Below, in pieces: positions 44,689-54,698 of a stretch of DNA of 59,859 nt. The stretch covers positions 1 through 59,859 of the forward strand of contig CAYMDH010000018.1 of NCBI GenBank assembly GCA_964389205.1. The letters run 5' to 3'. The notes beneath the pieces are model-generated. The model was given only the letters and a program-made list of their open reading frames with translations. It ran no database searches and was not told the DNA's origin. Source of the stretch: Leptobacterium sp964389205 (lineage in GTDB: Bacteria; Bacteroidota; Bacteroidia; Flavobacteriales; Flavobacteriaceae). The position numbers and the translations under genes are program-made. Each line of letters starts with the position of its first letter. The stretch's first letter is position 1.

Positions 44689-45399
44689 TTATTCTTTAAA
44701 ATCTACAATTAAGGGAGTATGATCACTATAATTCATCCACTTCTTATAACTCCCAACACTAACGTTTTTTAGCTTATTAATAAAGTTATTAGAAGCAAAA
44801 CAAAAGTCAAGATGATACGGCTTGTTTTTGTTTTTATAAAGATAAAATGTAGGGGAGGTTTCTTTTCCTTGCGCTTCTTTATTAAAAAAATGATATGCGC
44901 TTACAATTCCTGATTCATAAAGTTTTTTTACAATATTGGTATGATTTGCGACTCTATTTGGTTTATCCCAAAACGAATTGCTGTTTAAATCTCCAGCTAT
45001 GATGATATTGTCATTCTTTAGCAATTCCGCATAATAATTTATAGCATTCCATGTTTGTGACCCATAATTATGCCCTTTATCTGGTTTTTGACCCCAAATT
45101 GCTAATAGTATAAATTTAATTTTTCCATTTTTAATTAATAGCGGCAAAACATATCTAAATGCAGGATTATGATTTTTTATTTTTGAAATTTTAAAGTCAT
45201 TATAAACATATATTCCAATCCCTTTATTAGGATTGTCACCATACCAAAATATATCTGTAGGAAGCTTAACTTCTTCTTTAAATTTTAATTTACCAGGGCT
45301 TTCACTCTCTGGAACTATCAATATATCTGGTTTTTCTTTCAGAATAAATGCTGCTTTTTTCCGAAATGCCATATTACAGTTCCAAATAATTATCTTCAT
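44689..45399 (-). CDS. Endonuclease/exonuclease/phosphatase family protein
   Basis: The start MKIIIWNCN (ATG at 45399) gives the EEP hallmark Asn at residue 7-9. Other active-site motifs are intact: LIVPESE, IIAGDLNSN (about 105), HLDFCFAS and SDHTPLIV near the end. It lacks a signal peptide, is about 236 residues, and cleaves phosphodiester or phosphate ester bonds; the substrate is unknown. Its intact motifs contrast with the altered EEP protein inside the ICE. Confidence 0.85.
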   Translation of the reverse strand: MKIIIWNCNMAFRKKAAFILKEKPDILIVPESESPGKLKFKEEVKLPTDIFWYGDNPNKGIGIYVYNDFKISKIKNHNPAFRYVLPLLIKNGKIKFILLAIWGQKPDKGHNYGSQTWNAINYYAELLKNDNIIIAGDLNSNSFWDKPNRVANHTNIVKKLYESGIVSAYHFFNKEAQGKETSPTFYLYKNKNKPYHLDFCFASNNFINKLKNVSVGSYKKWMNYSDHTPLIVDFKE

Positions 45400-45417
45400 A
45401 AACAAAAATCTAATCTA

Positions 45418-46284
45418 TTAGCTTTCTGCTGCTATTTTCTCTAGCAACAAAACGCATTTTGCAATATACCCATAATCACTTGAAGTATTTGCTTTAGCTG
45501 AGGTCAAACATTTTTCTGTCAAGGCTTTTGCTACTTTAAAATCTTTTAAAGAATAGGCCAACTCTGCCCTGTAATAAACATACCAAAACGCATTAGGTCG
45601 CATTTTTATAGCCTTATCATACCATTCTTTTGCCTTCCCTAATTTCACTCCTTTAAGGTAGTAAAACTGAGCGGCATCAAAATAGGTTTGCGCTTTAATT
45701 TCCTCTTTTGTTTTTATAATTTTACGATCAATTTCATCAAAAATAAGAGCATCAGAATCTACAAATACTGGGATGTTAATTTTTGTATGTTCCCACGCAA
45801 TTACCAAATTACCCCCATTTGTATTAAACCCTTCAAAATGTATCGTTAAGGTTTCAATAGTATCTTGTAAAGATTGCACAGGTACTTTAAAACGAATTAA
45901 ATCATTTGCCTTATCATATCTTCCTGCCCCCCAGAGCTTGTTATTCTTATGAAGAATGATAGTCCATTCTTTCTCTCCCGGAATACTATACAATCCATAA
46001 GTTCCTGCTGAAACTTTATTATTTGCTAATAAAACATCTGTATCTATTGTAATTTTTGTAGATGCATTGGCTCCGGTTCTCCAGATTTTATTAAAAGGAA
46101 TTAACCCGCCAAATATTTGTCTATCCAACTTACTAGGCTGCCCATATTCTAAAGTTATAGATGCTAAACCCACTTTTTGCTGTGTAACAACTTTGGGGCT
46201 TAGACTTGGTTTATTAATTTGAGCATTTGAAAAAAAAGAAATCGTTAAAAAAATAAGAGTGATATAAGTATTTTGTAATCTCAT
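45418..46284 (-). CDS. DUF2911 domain exported protein
   Basis: This 288-residue protein has a signal peptide (ending SNAQ, residue 22). Residues 30-170 match DUF2911 (ASITLEYGQPS, GLIPFNKIWRTGANASTKI, AGTYGLYSIPGEKEWTIIL). A C-terminal TPR-like tail contains KAKEWYDKAIKMRPN. The role is not established; the domain is common in envelope proteins of Bacteroidota. Confidence 0.88.
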   Translation of the reverse strand: MRLQNTYITLIFLTISFFSNAQINKPSLSPKVVTQQKVGLASITLEYGQPSKLDRQIFGGLIPFNKIWRTGANASTKITIDTDVLLANNKVSAGTYGLYSIPGEKEWTIILHKNNKLWGAGRYDKANDLIRFKVPVQSLQDTIETLTIHFEGFNTNGGNLVIAWEHTKINIPVFVDSDALIFDEIDRKIIKTKEEIKAQTYFDAAQFYYLKGVKLGKAKEWYDKAIKMRPNAFWYVYYRAELAYSLKDFKVAKALTEKCLTSAKANTSSDYGYIAKCVLLLEKIAAES

Positions 46285-46381
46285 TTTGTTTTTAATTATA
46301 ATTGATTATAAATAGGACACAAAAATATCATTCTTTATCTGTAATGCAGCATTCAAAAAAGCTAGTTGTTATTATTGAATT

Positions 46382-47161
46382 TCATTTTACTTCCTGCATT
46401 TTGCTAACTTGTCGTAACACTAGTTTTTTAGGTGTAAATGCAATCATAGAAGTCATAATTTTTTGAGAAAACGTCAATCCGGAAATTACATCTAGTTTTC
46501 CTGCTAGCATTCCTTTATATCCATCTAAAGCAACACTTCTTGCACTTGCCGTTTTTTTAAATAATGGTGTTTTGTTCATTCCTGAAACTTGTGCGAATGC
46601 CGTTTTTGTTGCTCCAGGCATTAAATTTGTCACTGTAACATTTGTTTTTCTTAACTCTTCTGCTATTGCATTGCTAAAAGATGTCACATAGGCTTTTGTA
46701 GCAAAATAAACTGCCTGCATAGGCCCTGGCATTAAACTAGCTGTAGAAGACACATTTAAAATTTTACCTTCATTCCGTTGCACAAAATCTGATAAAAACA
46801 AATGTGTTAGTGAGGTAAGTGCAGATATATTTAAATGAATCATTGACAACCCTAATTCCAATTTTCTTTCTTGAAACTTCCCTAAACCGCCAAAGCCAGC
46901 ATTGTTAATTAAATAATCTACTTGTATTCCTTGTTTTTTTATTTCATTATAAACTTCTTTTGGAGCATTAGAATGTGTTAAATCTTTAGCAATAATAAGC
47001 GCATTGATGTTATACGTATCTTCCAATTCTTTTTTCAACACATCTAGTTTGTCTTCACTTCTGGCTACTATAATTAAATCTCCTCCATTTTCTGCATGAA
47101 TACGTGCAAACTCTTCTCCTATTCCACTACTAGCTCCAGTTATTAATGCTGTTTTCTTCAT
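46382..47161 (-). CDS. Short-chain dehydrogenase/reductase
   Basis: The Met at 47161 (MKKTALITGASSGIG) is preferred over an ATG 33 bp upstream that overlaps further into the GNAT gene. The SDR signature is complete: TGASSGIGEE for NAD(P), NNAGFGG, Ser in LNVSSTAS and YFATK (Tyr-x3-Lys). About 259 residues, a cytoplasmic oxidoreductase of the DltE/YqjQ type with unknown substrate. It overlaps the upstream GNAT gene by 32 bp, so the two are co-expressed. Confidence 0.92.
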   Translation of the reverse strand: MKKTALITGASSGIGEEFARIHAENGGDLIIVARSEDKLDVLKKELEDTYNINALIIAKDLTHSNAPKEVYNEIKKQGIQVDYLINNAGFGGLGKFQERKLELGLSMIHLNISALTSLTHLFLSDFVQRNEGKILNVSSTASLMPGPMQAVYFATKAYVTSFSNAIAEELRKTNVTVTNLMPGATKTAFAQVSGMNKTPLFKKTASARSVALDGYKGMLAGKLDVISGLTFSQKIMTSMIAFTPKKLVLRQVSKMQEVK

Positions 47162-47657
47162 ATTGTTCTTTTGTAAGTTCGTATCTATTGACAATTTGAT
47201 TGAAATTTATCCATCCAGGAATAGTTTCGTATGCTTTTATAAATTCAAACCCTATTTTTTTCAGCAACTTATTGGGGCCATAGTTTTCTGAATAGGGTTC
47301 ACAAATTAAAACTTTCAATTTAAAATTATGGAAATAAAAAGGAATTGATTTTTTTAAAAATTCAAACCCTAACCCGCTTTGTCTTTCACTTTTTTTCCAT
47401 AAGTGTAAATGCATTTTTGCGGTCTTACCATACTGGATATTATTTATATTAGAATGCCCAATAGGCTCTCCATTTAACAACCAGATAACATAATAGAATT
47501 CTTTTATTTTAAATGGTTTTTTTAACTCTGATATCAATTTATCAATCCAAGTGGTGCGGCTTGGTAATTTATCTTTGTCAGCCCCCATTGCCTTAAGAAA
47601 TTCTGGAGGAGATTGAAGAAAATAGTCCACAACTAATGCAATATCACTTTCCTTCAT
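47130..47657 (-). CDS. GNAT-family N-acetyltransferase
   Basis: This 175-residue protein has an acetyl-CoA pyrophosphate loop (SERQSGLGFEFL, about 100), a preceding KMHLHLWK strand and ENYGPNKLLKKIGFEFI, the usual end of the GNAT fold. The substrate is unknown. It overlaps the SDR gene downstream. Confidence 0.8.
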   Translation of the reverse strand: MKESDIALVVDYFLQSPPEFLKAMGADKDKLPSRTTWIDKLISELKKPFKIKEFYYVIWLLNGEPIGHSNINNIQYGKTAKMHLHLWKKSERQSGLGFEFLKKSIPFYFHNFKLKVLICEPYSENYGPNKLLKKIGFEFIKAYETIPGWINFNQIVNRYELTKEQYEENSINNWS

Positions 47658-47709
47658 TTCTCTAGTAGTTATAATAGGTTTATTTCTACTTATAAAAACA
47701 GACTATTAT

Positions 47710-48015
47710 TTATGCAGATAATGCAAGTGCACTAATGCCTGCAAAAATAAGAACTAGCAAGATAATTCCTAAAAATGAAATTATTAACCCTGCAATGGCC
47801 ATGCCTCTAGGAGGTTTAAAAACTCCTATAAAAGAAAAAACAAGGCCTAAAATCCACATCAGCCAACCAAATAAAGGTACCCATCCAACAAACAATGCTA
47901 TCAAAGCTATTACAAAACCAGCTGTTCCTATTCCATTTGATTTTTTCTGTACTTGATTAACAACAATTGTGTGTTTATTGGGATCTTGCTCTTTTTTTGA
48001 GCTTCTTTCATACAT
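47710..48015 (-). CDS. DUF4190-type small membrane protein
   Basis: This 101-residue protein has two long hydrophobic helices (about 32-60 and 70-98) joined by GVFKPPRGMAIAGLI, the Pro-Arg-Gly turn typical of DUF4190. The N-terminus is polar and cytoplasmic. It lies 10 bp after the dnaE stop codon. The function is unknown. Confidence 0.75.
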   Translation of the reverse strand: MYERSSKKEQDPNKHTIVVNQVQKKSNGIGTAGFVIALIALFVGWVPLFGWLMWILGLVFSFIGVFKPPRGMAIAGLIISFLGIILLVLIFAGISALALSA

Positions 48016-48025
48016 CTATATTTTA

Positions 48026-51000
48026 TTAATTCAACTTATAATATACTTCTTCTTTATCTAGTTCTTCTAACAATTCATTAGAAATTTTCACTTTTTGTTT
48101 TCTACTAGACATGTTTAATTTAATTTCGTTCTCCATTTCATAAACCACAAAGTTTAATATGTGATCGCCTGAATGATCTTTAATTACAGATTTTAAATTA
48201 GCAATACGCGCTTCCTGTAATTTATTTATATCTAATTGAATAGTAAGTTTTTTTGCTTGTACACCCATCACATCTTGCAGTAATTGGATACCATTAAATT
48301 GAATTCTAGGATCTCCTTTTTTACCCGTATCTCTATTTATCCAACCTTCTTTAATAAATGCTCTTATATATGCAAAAGAGTTGATCATTAAAAAATGTCG
48401 AAATTTCAAGTATTCTTCTCCAAAAATTCTAAATTCATAGGAATCTGTATAATCTTCTACAATAAAAGAGGCCCAACCTTTCCCATTTTTGGAAACTCTA
48501 TGCTGTACATCAGAAATCACACCTCCAAGAGTAATTTCTCTATTTACATAATTCTCCATTTCATTAAACAAGGAAACATTTCCATTACAGAAATATTTCA
48601 ATTCGATTTTAAAATCATCTAATGGATGACCCGAAAGATAGATTCCTACTACTTCTTTCTCTCTACGTAGTTTCTCCATAGTACCCCACTCTTCACATGG
48701 TGGCACTTCAGGTTCTGGAATTTGCGCTTCACTAATGCCTCCAAACATATCCATTTGCGATGAATTCTTATTTTCTTGATACTTTGCCGCAGATTTAATC
48801 ACTTTTTCTAAAAAAGTAATACTATCTCCTTCTGCATGAAAATATTGAGCGCGATGTGTAGTAGCACTAAAAGAATCAAAACCTCCTGCAACCGCTAAGT
48901 TTTCAAATGCCTTTTTGTTAGCAGCACGTAAATCTATACGTTTTGCTAAATCAAAAACAGATTGAAATGCTCCTTCTTTCTTACGGTGTTCTACAATAGT
49001 TTCTACAGCAGCACGACCCACACCTTTAATTGCTCCCATTCCAAAACGAACGGCTCCATCTTTATTTACGGCAAATTTGTAATACGACTCATTAACATCT
49101 GGCCCCAGTACCTCTAAGCCCATACGTTTACATTCTTCCATAAAGAAAGTTACTTGCTTAATATCATTCATATTATTACTCAACACAGCCGCCATATATT
49201 CTGCTGGATAGTGTGCTTTTAGATAAGCTGTTTGATAAGCTATGTAAGCATAACAGGTGGAGTGACTCTTATTGAAAGCATAGGCTGCAAAAGCTTCCCA
49301 ATCTTTCCATATTTTTTCTAAAACTTCTCTAGGATGTCCATTTTTCTCTCCTCCATCTAAAAACTGGGGTTTTAATTTTTGCAGTAATGCAAATATCTTC
49401 TTCCCCATCGCTTTTCTCAAAACATCTGCATCACCTTTAGAAAAGCTTGCTAATTTTTGAGAGAGTAACATCACTTGCTCTTGATATACTGTAATACCAT
49501 AGGTTTCTTTTAAATACTCTTCCATGTCCGGAAGGTCATATGCAATCTCTTCATCACCATGTTTACGAGCAATAAAACTTGGTATGTATTCCATTGGACC
49601 TGGTCGATACAGAGCATTCATCGCAATTAAATCATCAAAAACTGAAGGTTTTAAATCCTTCATATGTTTTTGCATCCCGGGAGATTCATATTGAAATATT
49701 CCTACCGTATCTCCTTTTTGAAAAAGCTGATACGTTTTTTCATCATCTAATGGAAAATCATCTGGCACCAATTCAATACCGTGTTTGGCTTTTACAATTT
49801 TAACGGTATCCTTAATTAAGGTTAGCGTTTTTAACCCCAAGAAATCCATTTTTAATAACCCTGCACTTTCTACTACAGAGTTATCAAATTGAGTGACATA
49901 TAAATCTGAATCTTTAGCAGTGGCCACAGGAACAAAATTGGTAATGTCATCTGGAGTAATAATTACCCCACAAGCATGAATACCAGTATTTCGAACCGAT
50001 CCTTCAAGCGTTCGCGCCATCTTTAAGGTTTGCCCTTCCAAATCATCTCCTTCAGAAATGTTTAATAATTGATGGACTTTCTCTAAATCATCGGCACGAA
50101 ATTTCTTTTTCAAATCTGATTCAGACTGCCCAAAAATCTTTCCTAATTTAGACATCGTTGGAATCAACTTTGCAATACGATCTGCATCTCCTAAAGGCAA
50201 ATCCAGCACTCTTGCTGTATCTCGAATGGAAGATTTTGCAGCCATAGTACCATAAGTAATAATTTGCGCTACTTGATTGGCTCCATATTTATCAATCACA
50301 TAATCCATGACACGGCCCCGACCTTCATCATCAAAATCAATATCAATATCTGGCATTGATACTCTATCCGGATTTAAGAAACGCTCAAAAAGCAAGTCAT
50401 ATTTTAAAGGGTCTATATTGGTAATTGTCAAACAATACGCTACCACCGAACCTGCAGCAGAACCTCTACCTGGCCCTACAGAAACATCCATTTTTCTAGC
50501 TTCACGAATAAAGTCTTCTACGATTAAAAAGTAGCCCGGATATCCTGAATTTTCAATAGTTTTTAATTCAAAATCAATGCGTTCTTCTATTTCTGGGGTA
50601 ATTTCACCATACCGCACTTTCGCACCTTCATAAGTTATATGTCTTAGGTATCCATTCTCACCTCGTTTTCCACCATCAATCTCATCTTCACTTACTTTAA
50701 ATGTTTCAGGAATATCAAACGCTGGCAAGAGCACATCTCTTGCCAATTCAAAAGGCTCTATTTTATCTACAATTTCTTGAACATTTAAAATTGATTCTGG
50801 CAAATCCTTGAACAACTCTTTCATCTCCTCTTGTGATTTGAAATAGTATTCTTGATTTGGCAATCCATAACGGTATCCTCTCCCTCTACCTATAGGTGTT
50901 GCTTGTTTTTCACCATCTTTTACACAAAGCAATATATCATGCGCATCTGCATCTTCTTTTGAGCAGTAATAGGTATTATTGGTAGCCACCATTTTTACCT

Positions 51001-52414
51001 GGTGCTTTTTTGCAAACTGAATTAATACTGGATTTACACGATTTTCATCTTCTTGATTATGTCGCATAATTTCCAGATACAAGTCTTCTCCAAATTGGTT
51101 TTTCCACCATAACAAAGCTTCTTCTGCTTGATTCTCTCCAACATTTAAAACTTTACCTGGTACTTCTCCATAGAGATTCCCTGTTAAAACAATAATATCT
51201 TCTTTGTACTTTTCTATCACTTTTCTATCAATACGTGGCACATAGTAGAACCCATTTGTATAGGCAATAGAAGACATTTTTGCTAGATTGTGATATCCGT
51301 TTTTATTCTTAGCTAATAACACAATTTGATAACCGTAGTCTTTTATATTTTTATTGGTATGATCATCACAAACAAAAAACTCACAACCTATAATGGGCTT
51401 GATTTCAGTTTCAGTGACTACTTCTCCTTTTTCTTCAGCTTCTGCATTTCGTTGTTTAACACCTCCATTATGTGCTTTTATTTCTTTTACAAAATGAAAA
51501 GCGCCCATCATATTGGCGTGATCTGTAATCGCAACAGCACTCATTTGAGTCTCGCCTGCTACTCTCACCAAATCTTTAACAGCAATTGTAGATTGTAATA
51601 CTGAAAATTGTGAATGATTATGCAAATGAGCAAACTTAGCATCAGCTAAACTCTCTATATTATCGGAAATTTCGGCTGCTGAAACTCCTCCTGTATCTTT
51701 TTCCCATAAAGCATCAGCTATCTTTTTTGATGCTTTTTTTAAGTTAATATGCTTTAAACCAATTAAAGATATTGTGGCTGGGTTTGCTTCTGAGAAGTTT
51801 TCAAAATAATCCTGTGGTACGCCTAGTTCTTCTTTTGTAAAAACCTTTTTTCTAATCAACTCAAAAAAACATCGCGCAGTGGCTTCTACATCAGCTGTAG
51901 CATTATGAGCTTCTCCAAATTTATCGCCAAATAAAAATTCATGTAATTCTGTTAATGTTGGTAGTTTAAATTTGCCTCCCCTCCCTCCAGGGATTTGACA
52001 TAATAACGCAGTAGTTTCTGTACATGTATCTAAAACCGGTAGGTTTTCCAGTTCATTTGTTATGCCTTCTCTAAAAAACTCGGCTCCCATTATATTAACA
52101 TCAAAGCCTACATTTTGCCCTACTACAAATTTAGTTTTTGACAATGCTTCGTTAAATTTCTCTAAAACTTCAACAAGTGATATTCCTTGTTCTGCTGCTA
52201 ATTCTGTAGAAATGCCATGAATTTTTTCGGCATCATATGGGATATTAAAACCATCTGGCTTTACTAGATAATCTTGATGTTCTATAACTGCTCCTTTATC
52301 ATCATGCAGTTGCCAAGCTATTTGAATACAACGAGGCCAATTATCAGAATCTGAAATAGGTGCATTCCATCGTTTAGGCAATCCAGTAGTTTCCGTATCA
52401 AATATCAGGTACAT
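48026..52414 (-). CDS. dnaE: DNA polymerase III alpha subunit with fused exonuclease
   Basis: This 1462-residue replicative polymerase has residues 1-190 as a DEDD exonuclease (YLIFDTETTGLPK, Asp-Glu; VGQNVGFDVNI; HNATADVEAT), the proofreading activity found fused in Bacteroidota. From about 262 comes the PHP domain (AHLHNHSQFSVL). The catalytic palm has PGRGSAAGS and MPDIDIDFDDEGR (about 690). The finger/thumb and an OB-fold (VNREITLGGVISDVQHRV, about 1300) follow. All catalytic Asp are present. Confidence 0.97.
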   Translation of the reverse strand: MYLIFDTETTGLPKRWNAPISDSDNWPRCIQIAWQLHDDKGAVIEHQDYLVKPDGFNIPYDAEKIHGISTELAAEQGISLVEVLEKFNEALSKTKFVVGQNVGFDVNIMGAEFFREGITNELENLPVLDTCTETTALLCQIPGGRGGKFKLPTLTELHEFLFGDKFGEAHNATADVEATARCFFELIRKKVFTKEELGVPQDYFENFSEANPATISLIGLKHINLKKASKKIADALWEKDTGGVSAAEISDNIESLADAKFAHLHNHSQFSVLQSTIAVKDLVRVAGETQMSAVAITDHANMMGAFHFVKEIKAHNGGVKQRNAEAEEKGEVVTETEIKPIIGCEFFVCDDHTNKNIKDYGYQIVLLAKNKNGYHNLAKMSSIAYTNGFYYVPRIDRKVIEKYKEDIIVLTGNLYGEVPGKVLNVGENQAEEALLWWKNQFGEDLYLEIMRHNQEDENRVNPVLIQFAKKHQVKMVATNNTYYCSKEDADAHDILLCVKDGEKQATPIGRGRGYRYGLPNQEYYFKSQEEMKELFKDLPESILNVQEIVDKIEPFELARDVLLPAFDIPETFKVSEDEIDGGKRGENGYLRHITYEGAKVRYGEITPEIEERIDFELKTIENSGYPGYFLIVEDFIREARKMDVSVGPGRGSAAGSVVAYCLTITNIDPLKYDLLFERFLNPDRVSMPDIDIDFDDEGRGRVMDYVIDKYGANQVAQIITYGTMAAKSSIRDTARVLDLPLGDADRIAKLIPTMSKLGKIFGQSESDLKKKFRADDLEKVHQLLNISEGDDLEGQTLKMARTLEGSVRNTGIHACGVIITPDDITNFVPVATAKDSDLYVTQFDNSVVESAGLLKMDFLGLKTLTLIKDTVKIVKAKHGIELVPDDFPLDDEKTYQLFQKGDTVGIFQYESPGMQKHMKDLKPSVFDDLIAMNALYRPGPMEYIPSFIARKHGDEEIAYDLPDMEEYLKETYGITVYQEQVMLLSQKLASFSKGDADVLRKAMGKKIFALLQKLKPQFLDGGEKNGHPREVLEKIWKDWEAFAAYAFNKSHSTCYAYIAYQTAYLKAHYPAEYMAAVLSNNMNDIKQVTFFMEECKRMGLEVLGPDVNESYYKFAVNKDGAVRFGMGAIKGVGRAAVETIVEHRKKEGAFQSVFDLAKRIDLRAANKKAFENLAVAGGFDSFSATTHRAQYFHAEGDSITFLEKVIKSAAKYQENKNSSQMDMFGGISEAQIPEPEVPPCEEWGTMEKLRREKEVVGIYLSGHPLDDFKIELKYFCNGNVSLFNEMENYVNREITLGGVISDVQHRVSKNGKGWASFIVEDYTDSYEFRIFGEEYLKFRHFLMINSFAYIRAFIKEGWINRDTGKKGDPRIQFNGIQLLQDVMGVQAKKLTIQLDINKLQEARIANLKSVIKDHSGDHILNFVVYEMENEIKLNMSSRKQKVKISNELLEELDKEEVYYKLN

Positions 52415-52786
52415 ATTTATGGCGATTTAAGCTTTAAAATAGTAAACATCAATGCATTATCTAATTGATGCAAAAACAATAAAAATAAGAATATTTTTAA
52501 GGTAGTTATGATGAATTTATCAGGAGTTATTAACGATATAAAGAAGCATGTATATATTATTTTTGCGACTTCTTTAATTTTTTGCATTCTCTTAAAAATA
52601 CTATTATAAGTCTTCAAAAAGATTTTAAAAAGAGTAGGCAAAAAGAAATGTCCTGAAAATGAGAAAATAAGGGTTGACTTTTTATATAATTTTTCAAAAT
52701 AAATGTATATTTGCACCCGCTTAATCCGAAAGGAAAGCAATTTATTATTAATAATCAAGGTCGAGAACCTTACTAATTAATGTTTT
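52415..52786 (+). promoter_or_regulatory. rpsP promoter region
   Basis: This 372-bp intergenic stretch separates divergent dnaE and rpsP and holds no credible gene. TATATTTG at 52706-52713 matches the -7 consensus TAnnTTTG. A TTGAC at 52674 is too far upstream for an ideal -33 element; the T-rich run at 52679-52683 fits better by spacing. Transcription would begin near 52720, leaving a 65-base leader. Confidence 0.55.
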
Positions 52787-53374
52787 ATGCCAGTTAAAAT
52801 TAGATTACAAAGACATGGTAAAAAAGGGAAACCTTTTTATTGGATCGTAGCAGCAGATGCTCGTTCAAAAAGAGATGGTAAATTCTTAGAAAAACTAGGA
52901 ACATACAATCCAAACACTAATCCTGCTCAGATAGATTTAGATGTAGATAGTTCTGTACAGTGGTTAACAAATGGTGCGCAACCAACCGATACAGCTAGAA
53001 GAATTTTATCTTACAAAGGTGTTTTGTTAAAGCATCATTTATTAGGTGGTGTTGCTAAAGGAGCTTTAACTGAAGAGCAAGCTGAGAAAAAATTCCAAGC
53101 TTGGTTAGAAGATAAAGGAAAAACAGTAGCATCTAAAGAAAGTGATTTGGCAAAAGCGAAAGCTGATGCTAAAGCAAAAGCTTTAGAAGCTGAAAAAGAA
53201 ATAAGCGACAAGCGTAAAGCAGATGCAGAAGCTGCTGCTGCTCCAGCTGTAGAAGAAGCTACTGAAGAAGTTATTGAGGCTACTAAAGAAGTAGTTGCAG
53301 AAGCTACAGAAGAAACGCCTGCTGAAGAGGCAGCTCCTGAAGCTACAGAAAACAAAGAAGAAGCTGCAGAATAA
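52787..53374 (+). CDS. rpsP: 30S ribosomal protein S16 with acidic Ala-rich tail
   Basis: Residues 1-82 are canonical S16 (MPVKIRLQRHGKKGKPFYWIV, then NPAQIDLD and GAQPTDTARRIL). After about residue 115 comes an extended tail dominated by Ala, Glu and Lys (about 80 residues), longer than in Proteobacteria (82-90 total) but usual in Bacteroidota, where S16 is 150-200 residues. It is followed after 13 bp by rimM, a common pairing. Confidence 0.97.
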   Translation: MPVKIRLQRHGKKGKPFYWIVAADARSKRDGKFLEKLGTYNPNTNPAQIDLDVDSSVQWLTNGAQPTDTARRILSYKGVLLKHHLLGGVAKGALTEEQAEKKFQAWLEDKGKTVASKESDLAKAKADAKAKALEAEKEISDKRKADAEAAAAPAVEEATEEVIEATKEVVAEATEETPAEEAAPEATENKEEAAE

Positions 53375-53387
53375 ATAGTTGACTAAG

Positions 53388-53912
53388 ATGAAGAAAGAAA
53401 ATTGCTTCTATCTTGGTAAAATTGTTAAAAAATATAGCTTTAAGGGTGAAGTACTAGCTAAGTTAGATACCGATGAACCCGAACTTTACGATAAAATGGA
53501 ATCAGTATTTATTGACATAGGCAATAATCTGGTTCCATTTTTTATTGAAGCTTCTTCACTACACAAATCGAAGCTTCTCAGATTAAAACTAGAAGATGTT
53601 ACCAGTGAAGAAGATGCCGATGCTTTATTAAAAAGCGATTTATATCTTCCGTTAACATTACTTCCTAAACTAAGTGGAAATCAATTTTATTTCCATGAAA
53701 TTATCGACTTTGAAATAGAGGATATTAATTTTGGAAAGGTGGGTGTTATTAAAGGAGTAAATGATAGTACTGCGCAATCTTTATTTGAAATAGAAAGAGA
53801 AGGAAAAGAGATCTTAATTCCTATGAACGATCATTTCATAAAAAAAGTAGATAGAGGCCTTAAAAAAGTATTTGTAGAGACACCTGAAGGTTTGATTGAT
53901 CTCTACTTATAA
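53388..53912 (+). CDS. rimM: Ribosome maturation factor RimM
   Basis: The ATG at 53388 is taken; the upstream TTG at 53379 is less likely. RimM helps assemble the 30S head around S19. Motifs are CFYLGKIVKKYSFKGEVLAK (N-terminal beta barrel) and FYFHEIIDFEIEDI with the PRC-barrel-type EILIPMNDHFIKKVD near the C-terminus. Length about 174 residues, normal. It ends 5 bp before the inverted repeat that starts the heptamer-array unit. Confidence 0.95.
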   Translation: MKKENCFYLGKIVKKYSFKGEVLAKLDTDEPELYDKMESVFIDIGNNLVPFFIEASSLHKSKLLRLKLEDVTSEEDADALLKSDLYLPLTLLPKLSGNQFYFHEIIDFEIEDINFGKVGVIKGVNDSTAQSLFEIEREGKEILIPMNDHFIKKVDRGLKKVFVETPEGLIDLYL

Positions 53913-53921
53913 TATAAAATC

Positions 53922-54347
53922 TCAAATTCCAAATTCCAAATTCCAAATTCTAAATTCCAAATTCCAAACTCCAAATTCCAAACTCCAAACTCCAAACTCC
54001 AAACTCCAAACTCCAAACTCCAAACTCCAAACTCNNNNNNNNNNNNNNNNNNNNNNNNNNNNNNNNNNNNNNNNNNNNNNNNNNNNNNNNNNNNNNNNNN
54101 NNNNNNNNNNNNNNNNNNNNNNNNNNNNNNNNNNAAACTCCAAACTCCAAACTCCAAACTCCAAACTCCAAACTCCAAACTCCAAACTCTAAATTCTAAA
54201 TTCTAAATTCTAAATTCCAAACTCTAAACTCTAAACTCTAAACTCTAAACTCCAAACTCCAAACTCCAAACTCCAAACTCCAAACTCCAAACTCCAAACT
54301 CTAAACTCTAAACTCTAAACTCTAAACTCTAAATTCTAAATTCTAAA
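53922..54347 (+). repeat. 7-bp tandem array (AAACTCC and variants) with assembly gap
   Basis: About 46 visible 7-bp units appear in the order AAATTCC/AAATTCT, AAACTCC, then N gap, AAACTCC, AAACTCT, AAATTCT, AAACTCC, AAACTCT and AAATTCT blocks. The unit length of 7 leaves all frames open, producing spurious long ORFs on both strands. The blocks of variants point to local duplication. Length may vary between strains because the array is interrupted by a scaffold gap. Confidence 0.9.
54035..54134. other. Assembly gap (100 N)
   Basis: Exactly 100 unresolved bases lie inside the tandem array. A round 100 is the usual placeholder for a gap of unknown length, so the array is probably longer or shorter than shown. 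Confidence 0.98.
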
Positions 54348-54356
54348 GCTTAATTG

Positions 54357-54698
54357 TCATTTAGATTTTAATAAAATAACAGATAAAATCTTTCTTAGTT
54401 CAATAGATTCTTGAATAAGTCTTTCAAAATCCATATAACGATCTGGGTTTAGCTCTTTTAAAAGTCTTAACCAATACTGAGATTCTTTTGCTTCTTTTAA
54501 AGAAATCTTAATTCTATATTTAAAATCTTTATTTCCTAATTTTTCATTTGCTTCTATATAATTTGCTCCAACTGAACCTGATGATCTTACGAGTTGTTTT
54601 CCATCTTCTATGTTAGAAACAGTATTATGTAAACTTTTAATTAAAAAACGACAATCTCTAGCAAAAAAATATGTTCTTTGTTCTAAATCATAAACCAT
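54357..54698 (-). CDS. Four-helix-bundle protein (S23/IVP type)
   Basis: The start at ATG 54698 (MVYDLEQRTYFFARDCRFL) gives 113 residues, the usual family length. A TTG at 54788 would add 30 residues read from the repeat-like flank. The protein matches the 23S-rRNA-intervening-sequence/four-helix-bundle family: LVRSSGSVGANYIEANE, the KISLKEAKESQYWLRLL helix and LIQESIELRKILSVI. Related Avd proteins assist diversity-generating reverse transcriptases, but no RT is nearby. It lies between the heptamer array and an inverted repeat. Confidence 0.88.
   Translation of the reverse strand: MVYDLEQRTYFFARDCRFLIKSLHNTVSNIEDGKQLVRSSGSVGANYIEANEKLGNKDFKYRIKISLKEAKESQYWLRLLKELNPDRYMDFERLIQESIELRKILSVILLKSK

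Noticed and set aside
52417..52758. Minus-strand 113-codon ORF upstream of dnaE
   Set aside because: It lies over the rpsP promoter on the opposite strand and has a low-complexity composition without family likeness.
53896..54192. Long ORFs in several frames on both strands across the 7-bp array (repeated PNSKLQT or LEFGVWS readings)
   Set aside because: A 7-bp unit without stop codons is open in multiple frames, and the reading passes through unresolved bases; this is an artefact of the repeat.
53922..54347. Possible CRISPR array
   Set aside because: Units are contiguous 7-mers without spacers and no cas genes are nearby.
53922..54347. Telomere-like heptamer (resembles TTTAGGG)
   Set aside because: The unit is AAACTCC/AAACTCT, not the telomeric sequence, and it lies inside a chromosomal gene row.
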